A stretch of DNA of 64,000 bases from Candidatus Poribacteria bacterium (GTDB lineage Bacteria; Poribacteria; WGA-4E; PCPOR2b): assembly GCA_003635265.1 (NCBI GenBank), contig PYIZ01000033.1, forward strand, positions 165,846 through 229,845, in the 5' to 3' direction. Below the pieces are notes generated by a model, which saw nothing but the letters and a program-made list of their open reading frames with translations, ran no database searches and was not told the origin of the DNA. Both the position numbers and the translations under genes were made by a program. Below, piece by piece: positions 34,210 through 43,451 of this stretch (position 1 is the stretch's first letter; each line of letters opens with the position of its first letter).

Positions 34210-34290
34210 ATTTTACGCAACGGTGTCTTAGGTGTCAAAAGGAAAAACAGAAAATATCCTCTTTTTTATACTTATCTTTTGGGGTATCTC

Positions 34291-36063
34291 ATGTTGATGC
34301 GCAATGAAGGCAGAACCTTAAAAAGCCAGATTGTTATCATGTTTCTTCTTATCGGTTTAGCTCCGCTGTTTTCCGCCTCAATCCTCGCTTTCTATTCAAG
34401 TCAAAAAACATTGAACGAGGCAATTGGCATGGTAGAGCGCGATTTTGCGATTAAGACAATGGATAAAATTGACCGTGAGATGGAAAACATCCGTCTCACG
34501 GTCGAGAGCTGGACCAGTTTTGAGAATCGAAAGGTTTTAGCAAACTTAGCTATTGAAGGTCAGAAGAAGAATTATGATGAACTGTTTGAACAATGGAGTT
34601 ACGACGGATCAACTTCAACGCTCGGGGCGCAATTTCTCAAAAATCTCCAGCGGACAAACCAAGATCAATTCAAGGAAATCTTTCTGACGGATCTGCGCGG
34701 ATATGTTATTGCCGCCACGGACAAAACAAGTGATTTCGATCAAGGTCCGGCAGATGATCCGCCGTTCGGTGAAAAGTGGTGGGCAGCGGCAAAAAAGAAA
34801 GGCGAACATATCGGCGAGATAGCCTTTGATGACAGTGCTGGGGTTTACTCCGTAGATATCAACATGAGCATCAAAGACGATGACGATGAAACGGTGGGTA
34901 TTATAAAAGTAGTCTACAGCGTTGAGAACATCCGGGATTTAATCGGAGGTGGTGGGCATGGGACTTCGCGGCATTATGAACTGCTTAATCGATACGGTTA
35001 CATCGTCGCAGCGACTGAGACAGATCAGGCAGGGATTCTAGAGGAAACATCTCGCGTTGTCCTCCCCGATAACAAGGAGGTGTGGAAAAACCGGGCAGCC
35101 AAGAACGGGTTTGCTATCGGAGAGACGGAGACCGAAAAAGTCCTTATGGGTTGGTCCCGCGGAGAGGCGTGGACCGTATTAACATACAGCCCCCTCGACG
35201 CAGCACATGCGCCCTTGCAGCAGCAGGCACGTTGGCTTATGGGGGTATCGGCGGTTGCTACGATTATCATACTTCTTGTCGCGCTGGCGGTGGGAAATCG
35301 TGTGGTGTCTGAAATGCTCGGTAAGGAGCTCATGGCGCAAGAGATTCAAACTGCTCAGAGTATGCAGATGGGGTTATTGCCTGAACCACTTGATATTGTC
35401 GGACTCGATCTGGCAGGGCGTTGTCTCGCGGCGAACCGTGTCGGTGGGGATTATTACAACTATCTGTGGATGGATAACGAGGAGAGGAAACTCGCAATCG
35501 TCATCGCCGATGTGGCTGGGCACGATATGTCCGCAGCAATCCCTGCCGTGATGTTCTCCGGGATGCTTGACTTTGCTGTCAAAGAGGGAACGCCTGGGGC
35601 GATGCTCACCGCACTCAATCAGTCACTCTGTCAACAACCTAAACGCACACCCTTTATTACCTGTTGTGTTGCTATCATTGATTTGGATGAGAAGGAAATG
35701 CGATGGTCAAAAGCCGGACACCCCGAAATTTATCACTATTGTACACACAAAGATGCTGTCGAAGAATTAACTGCCGAAAGCTATCCACTCGGAGTGTCCC
35801 AGAAATCGGATTATTCGGATGAAACTGTCCATCTGCACGAAGGAGATATGCTCATCTTTTACACCGATGGACTTCCTGAAGCAGCCAACCCCAGCGGGAG
35901 GGTATACGGCTACAACCGACTCGAAAGGAGCATCCACCGCGTTGCACAAGCGGGCCTTTCATCAATGGAAGGCATCAATCAGATGATAGACGATGTTCGT
36001 GGGTTTATTGATAATACTGAGCCGGAAGATGATATAACCGTTGTTGTAGCCAAGGTGACATAA
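34291..36063 (+). CDS. membrane-anchored PP2C/SpoIIE-type serine phosphatase with periplasmic sensor domain
   Basis: 590 residues from the ATG of MLMRNEGRT; 33 upstream codons are in frame but atypical. A membrane helix (about 12-35) leads into a 280-residue periplasmic sensor with the look of a Cache domain (GWSRGEAWTVLTYSPL before the second helix). A second helix lies about 310-335. The cytoplasmic part is an RsbU/SpoIIE phosphatase: AQSMQMGLLPEP, RVGGDYYNYLW, IADVAGHDMSAA, FYTDGLPEAANPSG and EDDITVVVAKV supply the metal Asp residues. No HAMP domain is obvious. Such enzymes free a sigma factor by dephosphorylating an anti-anti-sigma protein; none is adjacent. Confidence 0.88.
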   Translation: MLMRNEGRTLKSQIVIMFLLIGLAPLFSASILAFYSSQKTLNEAIGMVERDFAIKTMDKIDREMENIRLTVESWTSFENRKVLANLAIEGQKKNYDELFEQWSYDGSTSTLGAQFLKNLQRTNQDQFKEIFLTDLRGYVIAATDKTSDFDQGPADDPPFGEKWWAAAKKKGEHIGEIAFDDSAGVYSVDINMSIKDDDDETVGIIKVVYSVENIRDLIGGGGHGTSRHYELLNRYGYIVAATETDQAGILEETSRVVLPDNKEVWKNRAAKNGFAIGETETEKVLMGWSRGEAWTVLTYSPLDAAHAPLQQQARWLMGVSAVATIIILLVALAVGNRVVSEMLGKELMAQEIQTAQSMQMGLLPEPLDIVGLDLAGRCLAANRVGGDYYNYLWMDNEERKLAIVIADVAGHDMSAAIPAVMFSGMLDFAVKEGTPGAMLTALNQSLCQQPKRTPFITCCVAIIDLDEKEMRWSKAGHPEIYHYCTHKDAVEELTAESYPLGVSQKSDYSDETVHLHEGDMLIFYTDGLPEAANPSGRVYGYNRLERSIHRVAQAGLSSMEGINQMIDDVRGFIDNTEPEDDITVVVAKVT

Positions 36064-36096
36064 TCCCAATAAGGCATACCATAAAAAAATAAGGAT

Positions 36097-37380
36097 ATGA
36101 CAGAACGACCGGATCTCCTTTCTGCGAACGATATGGTGGATACTGCTAGTGACAATGAAACCGATACGCGAATTAAGTTAATTTCATTCCGAGAGCTAGT
36201 TCCTGAAATCAAAGATACGGGTTATCTTACACACGGAATTTTTTATTATCCCGCTAAGTTTATACCCCAAGTTGTAAGATACGCGCTGGAGTCCTTCACG
36301 AAGGAAGATAATTGGGTTGTTGATCCGTTTGCGGGATCGGGGACTGTCGGCGTTGAGGCTTACCTGTGCGAACGGAATGCGTTTTTGCTCGACCTAAATC
36401 CGCTTCTCGATTATATGATACCCCTCAAGGTTCCTACCGCAAAGGAGCGATTGCGTGAAGACTGTTTAAGTCAGATGCTAGATAGTTTAGAAAAAAGTGA
36501 CGATTACTTTGCTCCGGCGTGGTCAAATATAGCGTATTGGTATCCGCCTGAAATGTTGGAAGTTCTTAGTCGGTATTGGGGATTTATCAAAAATAGGGAA
36601 AGGGACACATATACCGCGATTGTAGAATCATCTCTGTTGAAGATGAGCAAGCATTTTTCCTATGCGGAACATAGAACTCCGAAACTGTTCCGATCTAAAA
36701 GTAAGCGCAAATATGTCGGAGAGCTGCTGCAGACGGATTGGGAAGAAAAATTACGAAAGATGATTCGGAGTCATTCATTGGAAACTTTACGGAATATGAA
36801 TGACTTTGCAGCAGTTACGAGTCGCCACAATAACTCTGTTGAGTTTAAGGGTGGAGTAGATTCCTCCTATTTTTCGTTTCAGCGGGAATTTGATGCCTTA
36901 ATCACATCGCCGCCTTATCTACAAGCCCAAGAATATATGCGGACAGTCAAAATGGAACTGTTTTGGCTGGGCTATAACGAGGAAGAGATAAGAAAATTAT
37001 CCAGACTTGAAATACCGTATCGGAAGGCGGACAGACTGATTCAAACCCCAACACTGGAGAAAATAAGATCTGAACTCACGCGGGAGGACCTCGTTAAATT
37101 ACTGGATTCATATTTTTGTCATACCATTAATGCCCTTGAGAATGCAATGGATCAGTTAAAAGCGAACGGAACCGCCTGCGTTTTCATTGGAAATCCCCTG
37201 ATTGATGGAATAAAGGTTGAAATCTGGCGGATCTTGATGGAATATTTTACAGACAACGAGTATCTCTTTGAGAACCTGTACGAGGATCGGATAAAGCATA
37301 GACAGTTATTCGGCACGCGTAAGAATAAAAACCCAGATGGAATGAAATCTGAATTTTTGCTAATTTTGAGAAAAGAGTGA
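36097..37380 (+). CDS. DNA methyltransferase (TSPPY type, amino-methyltransferase), apparently orphan
   Basis: 427 residues. The SAM motif DPFAGSGTVGVE (76-87) comes first and the catalytic motif TSPPY (270-274) about 190 residues later. TSPPY points to N4-cytosine or N6-adenine methylation of DNA. The segment between them, with a basic run (KLFRSKSKRKY), may read the target. An N-terminal motif HGIFYYPAKFIPQ resembles the methyltransferases that sit in defence or phage contexts. No endonuclease gene is next to it. The following small-molecule methyltransferase gene overlaps its stop, so they are made together. Confidence 0.85.
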   Translation: MTERPDLLSANDMVDTASDNETDTRIKLISFRELVPEIKDTGYLTHGIFYYPAKFIPQVVRYALESFTKEDNWVVDPFAGSGTVGVEAYLCERNAFLLDLNPLLDYMIPLKVPTAKERLREDCLSQMLDSLEKSDDYFAPAWSNIAYWYPPEMLEVLSRYWGFIKNRERDTYTAIVESSLLKMSKHFSYAEHRTPKLFRSKSKRKYVGELLQTDWEEKLRKMIRSHSLETLRNMNDFAAVTSRHNNSVEFKGGVDSSYFSFQREFDALITSPPYLQAQEYMRTVKMELFWLGYNEEEIRKLSRLEIPYRKADRLIQTPTLEKIRSELTREDLVKLLDSYFCHTINALENAMDQLKANGTACVFIGNPLIDGIKVEIWRILMEYFTDNEYLFENLYEDRIKHRQLFGTRKNKNPDGMKSEFLLILRKE

Positions 37381-38111
37381 TGAGTAACAGTTTTCGCGAA
37401 TCTGAAGCCAGAGCCGTGCTCAAGTCCCTAGAGTCATCCTATTGTCCAGCACCGATAAAAGAAGCACGGGAACGGCAAGATGAAATACTGATTGAAAGGT
37501 TCCGTGGGAAGCCCTGCGCCATTGCGGATGTCGGTTGTGGCACAGGCTACCACGGCTCAATCTTTGCTCCCGCGTGTCGGCTTTATCACGGGTTTGAGAT
37601 ATCGGCTCATATTGGAAAAATTGCTCAAGAGAGATGGTGTGAGGAAGGGTTAAACAACGCGGAGTTATTCCTAGGCGATGCCGCTCAAGCTAAAACACCG
37701 GACAATTTCTATGATCTTGTCTGGTGTTTATACTTTACGCCGGGCAATTTTCGAGAACCATCAAGGGATCTAAGTCTTTATACGGATGCATATCTCGATC
37801 GAAATCCAAGTTTTATCGCTATATTCTCGAACTTTTATCGGTCACTGAAACCGGGCGGGTTAATGTTCTTAACGATCTACAAGGATGTGCCAGACGCAGA
37901 GGGCGCACAGATCGATTTCTACGAGCATACCGATCAGCATATAGTAACGCCCAGAGGCGGGCGATTTGTGGCGACTGCGGAAAATTTCTGGTCTGCCAGA
38001 TGGACCGAGCAAAGTCTCTTATCGAATCTTAAAGCGTGTGGGATTGCCGAGCCCGATGTTATATTTCATGACTTAAATCATATTGCATGGCTCGTTGAAA
38101 TTAGTAAGTGA
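37380..38111 (+). CDS. class I SAM-dependent methyltransferase
   Basis: 243 residues. The ATG shares one base with the stop of the DNA methyltransferase (TGATG); a GTG one codon earlier is an alternative. Motif I is IADVGCGTGYHGSIF (about 43-57), with FEIS as the acidic motif II region and YDLVWCLYFTPGNF as motif IV. The target is not evident; it lacks the NPPY/SPPY motifs of DNA enzymes. Translational coupling to the orphan DNA methyltransferase is unusual. Confidence 0.82.
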   Translation: MSNSFRESEARAVLKSLESSYCPAPIKEARERQDEILIERFRGKPCAIADVGCGTGYHGSIFAPACRLYHGFEISAHIGKIAQERWCEEGLNNAELFLGDAAQAKTPDNFYDLVWCLYFTPGNFREPSRDLSLYTDAYLDRNPSFIAIFSNFYRSLKPGGLMFLTIYKDVPDAEGAQIDFYEHTDQHIVTPRGGRFVATAENFWSARWTEQSLLSNLKACGIAEPDVIFHDLNHIAWLVEISK

Positions 38112-38132
38112 TTACAGAATGAAGGAGAAATT

Positions 38133-38933
38133 ATGATAGGTCCTAGACTTCCCTACCGGTATGACCACTACACTTGGCCCGAAATCAGGGATCTGGTCGA
38201 AAAACAACCCGTCATCGTCCTACCTGTAGGTTCCACCGAGGACCATGGTCATCACCTTCCCTTGGATGTGGATACCTTCGTCGTCAGCAGCATCTGTGAT
38301 GCGGCTGCGCAGCAAATCCCCGACGAAGTGCTGCTCTTGCCCGAAGTCGCTTACGGTTTTGAAGATCACCACATGGATTTCCCCGGTACTATTACCATCC
38401 GTGATGACCATTTGCTCAACTTTGTGGTTGATATCACCAAGAGCGTCGCCCACCATGGCTTTCGCAAGATTCTTATCGTCAACGGTCACGGTTCCAATGT
38501 CCCTATCTTGGAGTTAGCAGCGCGCCGAACCGTAATCGAAACCGAGGCGCACTGCGGTATGCTCAACGCAGGGGCAGGCGTTTCGGTTGATGAAATCGTT
38601 GAATCAGATGTGCTGTCCCACGCAGATGAGATTGAAACATCGGTCTACCGCTATCTCAACGATGCAGCGGTGCAAATGGACAAAGCCGCCCATGAAGTGA
38701 AGGTTCCAGTGTCTCGCTACTATTGGCGTGGCACAGTGCGCGGCAAGGGGAGCGCACCGCTAAAGATGATGGATCAATGGTCTCGCATCTCGGAGACGGG
38801 GGTCATCGGCGACGCTACCCTTGGTACAGTGGAGAAAGGTGAACGATTTTTCAACGCTGCCGCTACAGAGCTCGCCGCACTCATCCGTGAATTCCGCAGC
38901 CTGCCTATCGAACCTCGTGTAGACCACCATTAA
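38133..38933 (+). CDS. creatininase family amidohydrolase
   Basis: 266 residues, start behind GAAGGAG. Metal residues of the family are in place: Glu36 and His38 in GSTEDHGHH, an Asp in LPLDVDTF, and His in LIVNGHGSN with a downstream Glu (VIETEAHCG). The family includes creatinine amidohydrolase, the riboflavin-pathway formamide hydrolase ArfB and the mycofactocin peptidase MftE; none of their partner genes is here. It hydrolyses a cyclic or linear amide in the cytoplasm. Confidence 0.87.
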   Translation: MIGPRLPYRYDHYTWPEIRDLVEKQPVIVLPVGSTEDHGHHLPLDVDTFVVSSICDAAAQQIPDEVLLLPEVAYGFEDHHMDFPGTITIRDDHLLNFVVDITKSVAHHGFRKILIVNGHGSNVPILELAARRTVIETEAHCGMLNAGAGVSVDEIVESDVLSHADEIETSVYRYLNDAAVQMDKAAHEVKVPVSRYYWRGTVRGKGSAPLKMMDQWSRISETGVIGDATLGTVEKGERFFNAAATELAALIREFRSLPIEPRVDHH

Positions 38934-38961
38934 GCGCAGTCTAGAGTTACAAGGATCTAAT

Positions 38962-39675
38962 ATGCCCCAAAATCAACTTATCGTTGCCTTAGATGTGGAA
39001 GACTTGGCAGCAGCGAATCAACTGGTCACTACACTTTCAGATGAAGTCACTTGGTTCAAAATCGGAAAACAACTCTTCACTGCTGTGGGACCCGCTTCAG
39101 TCAAATTGCTGCTTGAGGCGAAAAAAAATATCTTTCTAGATCTCAAATTCCACGATATTCCCAATACGGTTACTGGCGCAGTCGGATCTGCGACAAAAAT
39201 TGGTGCCAATATCATCAACATACACGCTTCAGGGGGCTTGGAGATGATGCGTGCTGCAGCGGAAGTCGCGGAGAAACAGGCTTCCGAACTCGGCATTCCT
39301 AAACCAACGCTTTTGGGCGTGACTGTCCTCACAAGCGTTGATGAAACGACTTTCCAGCGTGATTTTGGGACCCGACGTAAATTAAAAGATCAGGTGGCTT
39401 ACCTCGCAGAACTATCTCAGAGAGCAGGATTAGAGGGCGTGGTCGCCTCGCCATTGGAAATTGGGTTGATTCGGAAGGTATGTGGGGACGATTTTGTGAT
39501 TGTTACACCCGGTGTCCGTCCCACGTGGGCGGTTTCAAACGATCAGCAGCGGGTCATGACACCCGCCGAAGCAATTGATGCGGGAGCAGATTTCATCGTC
39601 GTTGGACGACCTATCACCGCAGCGGACAACCCACGCAAGGCAGCGAGGACAATACTGCAAGAAATCGATAAGTAA
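38962..39675 (+). CDS. pyrF: orotidine 5'-phosphate decarboxylase
   Basis: 237 residues, normal for the short bacterial form. Catalytic tetrad residues are visible: Asp11 (IVALDVED), Lys33 (WFKIG), and Asp60-x-Lys62-x2-Asp65 in FLDLKFHDIPNT. The phosphate loop ends with VTPGVRP and DFIVVGRPITAA. It makes UMP, the last step of de novo pyrimidine synthesis. Other pyr genes are not adjacent. Confidence 0.96.
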   Translation: MPQNQLIVALDVEDLAAANQLVTTLSDEVTWFKIGKQLFTAVGPASVKLLLEAKKNIFLDLKFHDIPNTVTGAVGSATKIGANIINIHASGGLEMMRAAAEVAEKQASELGIPKPTLLGVTVLTSVDETTFQRDFGTRRKLKDQVAYLAELSQRAGLEGVVASPLEIGLIRKVCGDDFVIVTPGVRPTWAVSNDQQRVMTPAEAIDAGADFIVVGRPITAADNPRKAARTILQEIDK

Positions 39676-39737
39676 AACGTGATGCGTAAAGCGTGAAGTG
39701 CCAATTTGACGTTTATGCTTGATCCCGACCACGAAGA

Positions 39738-39769
39738 GAAACCGAGTTTTTTCTTCAAAACTTGGTTTC
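39738..39769. repeat. long hairpin downstream of pyrF
   Basis: GAAACCGAGTTTT (39738-39750) pairs with AAAACTTGGTTTC (39757-39769), one G-T pair in thirteen, around TTCTTC. No T-run follows on either strand, so it is more likely a dispersed palindrome than a terminator. The 222-base spacer before lepA holds nothing else I can support, except heptamer-like AACGTGATGCGTAAAGCGTG just after the pyrF stop. Confidence 0.55.
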
Positions 39770-39897
39770 TGTTGCACTAAATCTTAACATGAGCCAACAT
39801 CATAAGAGTGAGTGATGGATTCAACGAGATCACGCATCTAGTCGTCAAATACAGAAATCATATTTTGTAATAAAAGGATTACAACTCTTATCAGTCA

Positions 39898-41700
39898 ATG
39901 AATAACCAACAAAAAACACGCAACTACTGCATTTTAGGACATATAGATCACGGCAAAAGCACACTCAGTGATCGCCTTTTGGAGTACACCGGCACGTTAA
40001 CGCCGCGTGAGATGCGCGAGCAGGTTTTGGACCTGATGGATCTCGAGCGCGAGCGTGGCATCACCATTAAAGCGACCGTTGTTAAACTCAATTATCGCGG
40101 CACGGATGAAGATCTCTACGAGCTGAACCTGATCGATACACCGGGGCATGTTGACTTCACCTACGAAGTTTCGCGGAGCCTCGCAGCGTGTGAAGGTGCA
40201 ATTTTAATTGTAGATGCCGCCCAAGGCGTTGAGGCACAGACTCTAGCAAACGCATATCTTGCAATTGACCACGATCTTGAGATTATTCCCGTTATCAATA
40301 AAATCGATCTCCCGACAGCGCGCCCTGATGAGGTCAAACGACAAATAGAAGAAGTTGTCGGCATCCCCGCAGACGAAGCTATTTTGGTGAGTGCAAAGGA
40401 AAATATCGGCACGCAACAGATATTGGAAGCAATTGTCAATCGGATTCCGCCACCAAAAGGAGAGACCGAGGGATCCCTGAAGGCATTGCTCATTGACTCA
40501 ATGTACAACAGCTATCGGGGTGTGGTCATGTATGTGCGCGTGTTCGATGGGACCGTGAAGGTGGGAGACAAAATCCGCTTGATGGCAGCGAGGAGTGCCT
40601 ACGAGGTCGAGGAGGTCGGGGTTTTCCTGCCCCACATGAAACCTGTTGATGTGCTTTCGACCGGCTCGGTCGGTTATGTTATTGCTGGGGTGCGAAACAT
40701 AGCGGATGCTAAAATCGGTGAAACCATTACCGATCACACAAGACCGACATCCGAACCGCTTCCCGGCTACCGTGAAATGAAGCCGCTTGTGTTTTGTGGA
40801 CTGTATCCAGCGGACACCAGCGAGGTTGGGGCGTTGAGAGAAGCACTCGAAAGGCTTAAACTCAACGATGACTCTTTCAGATTTGAGCCTGAAATTTCTG
40901 TCGCGCTTGGATTCGGTTTTCGGTGTGGTTTCCTAGGATTGTTGCACATGGAGATTATCCAAGAACGACTGGAACGCGAATTTGATCTCTCCCTCGTTCG
41001 CACCTCGCCGAGTGTTAAGTACCACGTCATCCAACGAGATGGTGAATGCGTTGAAGTGGATAACCCCGCAAAGATGCCTCCAGTTGATCAGATCGATTTC
41101 ATTGCCGAACCTCACATCACGGCTGAAATCATTGTACCGAGAGATTACATCGGAAATGTGATGGATTTATGTCAAAAGCGACGTGGGACCTTCATCCGCA
41201 TGGATCAATTGGACGCGACCCGTGTACAAATCAGTTACGATCTGCCCTTGGGCGAAATTCTCCTTGATTTCTATGACAAACTCAAATCGTTGACGCGCGG
41301 GTACGGTTCGCTTGAATATGAAATCGGTGAATATAAACCCGCAGATCTCGTGAAGTTGGACATTTTGCTCAACGAAAAGCCGGTTGATGCTCTCTCAACA
41401 ATTGTTCATCGTGACATGGCTTATGGTCGGGGCAAGGCGTTAGTGGAGAAGTTAAGAGACGTTATTCCACAACAGATGTTTACTGTACCACTCCAAGCAG
41501 CGATTGGTCATAAAGTGATCGCACGTGAAACCATCCGTGCTTTCCGGAAGAACGTGACAGCAAGACTTTACGGCGGTGACGTTACACGCAAGCGGAAGCT
41601 GCTTGAGAAGCAAAAAGAGGGCAAAAAACGGATGAAACAGATCGGAAGTGTCGAGGTGCCACAAGAAGCATTTATGGCAATTTTAGCAATTGATGAATAA
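39898..41700 (+). CDS. lepA: elongation factor 4 (LepA), ribosome back-translocase GTPase
   Basis: 600 residues, standard length. GTPase motifs: GHIDHGKST (G1), RGITIKA (G2), DTPGHVD (G3), NKIDLP (G4). The EF-G-like domains III and V and the LepA-specific C-terminal domain follow ([21 protein letters not shown], split across the V/CTD border). The end [18 protein letters not shown] is typical. It acts on stalled ribosomes. lepB follows 18 bases later, the classic lepA-lepB order. Confidence 0.97.
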   Translation: MNNQQKTRNYCILGHIDHGKSTLSDRLLEYTGTLTPREMREQVLDLMDLERERGITIKATVVKLNYRGTDEDLYELNLIDTPGHVDFTYEVSRSLAACEGAILIVDAAQGVEAQTLANAYLAIDHDLEIIPVINKIDLPTARPDEVKRQIEEVVGIPADEAILVSAKENIGTQQILEAIVNRIPPPKGETEGSLKALLIDSMYNSYRGVVMYVRVFDGTVKVGDKIRLMAARSAYEVEEVGVFLPHMKPVDVLSTGSVGYVIAGVRNIADAKIGETITDHTRPTSEPLPGYREMKPLVFCGLYPADTSEVGALREALERLKLNDDSFRFEPEISVALGFGFRCGFLGLLHMEIIQERLEREFDLSLVRTSPSVKYHVIQRDGECVEVDNPAKMPPVDQIDFIAEPHITAEIIVPRDYIGNVMDLCQKRRGTFIRMDQLDATRVQISYDLPLGEILLDFYDKLKSLTRGYGSLEYEIGEYKPADLVKLDILLNEKPVDALSTIVHRDMAYGRGKALVEKLRDVIPQQMFTVPLQAAIGHKVIARETIRAFRKNVTARLYGGDVTRKRKLLEKQKEGKKRMKQIGSVEVPQEAFMAILAIDE

Positions 41701-41718
41701 TTTATATTAAGAGGTGAT

Positions 41719-42525
41719 ATGTTTATGAATGAAACGTCGACAGACACGCAAAAGGAAGCACTTTCACGATGGCAGCGATTCCAGCAAACTGTGGTATGGG
41801 AATACCTGCAAGTTATCGTAGTTGCTTTTGTGCTTGTCTTTGGATTTATTCGTCCCTTTGTCGTTGAGGCGTTCAAAATTCCGTCCGGTTCTATGGAAGA
41901 GACTTTACTTGTTGGCGATCGAATCCTTGTCTGCAAATTTATCTACGGCATCAATGTTCCGGGAACGAAAATTAAACTCTTTGACTTCCATAAACCTGCA
42001 CGCGGAGATGTATTTGTATTCGTTCCTCCGCACGAACGCACCAAGAATTTTATCAAACGCATCGTTGCAGTTGGAGGCGACACGATTGAAACGAAGGGGG
42101 ACACGCTCTACGTCAATGGCGCAGCAATCGAGGATAGCATCTACGCGAAACATGTGTCCCATGCCGTCGGTCACCGGTACGATTTCCCACCCTTCCGCAA
42201 GCCCTATCATTTGCCCAATGATAACGCTTTTGCGCCTTTTAAGCTCTCTCCAAATCAGTTCCACATGACATTTCCAGAGGGCAAACCCTTTACGGTTCCG
42301 GAAGGGCATGTTTTTGCAATGGGAGATAATCGGGATCAGAGCAGTGATAGTCGTACATGGGGTCCTGTATCTGTGAACGACATTAAAGGACAAGCCTTCA
42401 TGGTCTATTGGTCTTACGACGCATTCAATCAGAAAAGACCTTGGGAAGTCTGGAAGATTATCAACGGTATTCGCTTCACCCGAATTGGAAGCTTAATTCA
42501 ATCAGAATTTGACGGGGTGCATTGA
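41719..42525 (+). CDS. lepB: signal peptidase I, copy 1
   Basis: 268 residues. One N-terminal membrane helix (about 30-46), then the catalytic Ser58 in IPSGSMEETL and Lys113 in FIKRIVAVGGD. The box MGDNRDQSSDSRTWG closes the active site. It removes signal peptides at the outer face of the inner membrane. Start behind AGAGG. The gene has been duplicated: the next gene is a close copy, with 82 consecutive identical bases (41839-41920 against 42716-42797). Confidence 0.95.
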   Translation: MFMNETSTDTQKEALSRWQRFQQTVVWEYLQVIVVAFVLVFGFIRPFVVEAFKIPSGSMEETLLVGDRILVCKFIYGINVPGTKIKLFDFHKPARGDVFVFVPPHERTKNFIKRIVAVGGDTIETKGDTLYVNGAAIEDSIYAKHVSHAVGHRYDFPPFRKPYHLPNDNAFAPFKLSPNQFHMTFPEGKPFTVPEGHVFAMGDNRDQSSDSRTWGPVSVNDIKGQAFMVYWSYDAFNQKRPWEVWKIINGIRFTRIGSLIQSEFDGVH

Positions 42526-42601
42526 GAAAACGGCTAGTGTTTGACATCATCAAGTGCCTTCAAACAGGGCCGAGGAAGATGACCATGGAGGTAACATACC
42601 T

Positions 42602-43402
42602 ATGAGAAAAAGGTCAGTAGATACAGGCGAAAAAGTACCTTCACGATGGCAGAGATTCCGACGAACTGTGGTACGAGAATATCTTCAGGTTATCGTGGTT
42701 GCTTTCGTGCTTATTTTTGGATTTATTCGTCCCTTTGTCGTTGAGGCGTTCAAAATTCCGTCCGGTTCTATGGAAGAGACTTTACTTGTTGGCGATCACA
42801 TCCTTGTCTGCAAATTTATCTACGGCATCAACATTCCGGGAACAAAAATTAAACTCTTTGACTTCCATAAACCTGCACGAGGAGACGTATTTGTATTTAT
42901 TCCCCCTCACGAGCGAACCAAGCACTTCATCAAACGGATCGTTGCAGTTGAAGGCGACACGATTGAGACAAAAGGGGACACACTCTACGTCAACGGGACA
43001 GCAATCGAAGATAGTGCCTATACGAAACATGTGTCTCACGCCATTGGTCATCGGTACGATTTTCCACCCTTCCGCAAGCCGCACCATTTGCCCAATAATA
43101 ACGCTTTCGCGCTGTATAAACTCTCACCGAGTCAGTTTTACATGACGTTTCCAGATGGTAGACCGTTTGAAGTGCCAGAAGGGTATGTTTTTGCAATGGG
43201 GGATAATCGAGATCAAAGCAGTGACAGTCGCACATGGGGACCTGTGTCTGTGAATGACATTAAGGGACAAGCGTTTATGGTCTTGTGGTCGTATGATCTA
43301 TTTAATCAGAAAAGACCTTGGGAAGTCTGGAAGATTATCAATGGCATTCGGTTCACCCGAATCGGGAGCTTGATTCAGTCAGAGTTTGATGGTGGGCATT
43401 GA
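42602..43402 (+). CDS. lepB: signal peptidase I, copy 2 (tandem duplicate)
   Basis: 266 residues from the ATG behind GGAGGT; a GTG 16 codons upstream is in frame but unlikely. Catalytic Ser56 and Lys111 and the MGDNRDQSSDSRTWG box are intact, so both copies should be active. Differences from copy 1 cluster at the N-terminus (RKRSVDTGEK) and in the loop before the last box. The 3' flank is also shared with copy 1, meaning the duplicated unit reached into the leader of the downstream ABC gene. Confidence 0.95.
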   Translation: MRKRSVDTGEKVPSRWQRFRRTVVREYLQVIVVAFVLIFGFIRPFVVEAFKIPSGSMEETLLVGDHILVCKFIYGINIPGTKIKLFDFHKPARGDVFVFIPPHERTKHFIKRIVAVEGDTIETKGDTLYVNGTAIEDSAYTKHVSHAIGHRYDFPPFRKPHHLPNNNAFALYKLSPSQFYMTFPDGRPFEVPEGYVFAMGDNRDQSSDSRTWGPVSVNDIKGQAFMVLWSYDLFNQKRPWEVWKIINGIRFTRIGSLIQSEFDGGH

Positions 43403-43451
43403 GAAGACGGTTAGTTTATGACATCTGCAACAAACGGGAGGAAGTTGACCA

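Noticed and set aside
41719..43402. One lepB copy as a pseudogene
   Set aside because: Both copies retain the Ser-Lys pair, the MGDNRD box, full length and ribosome sites.
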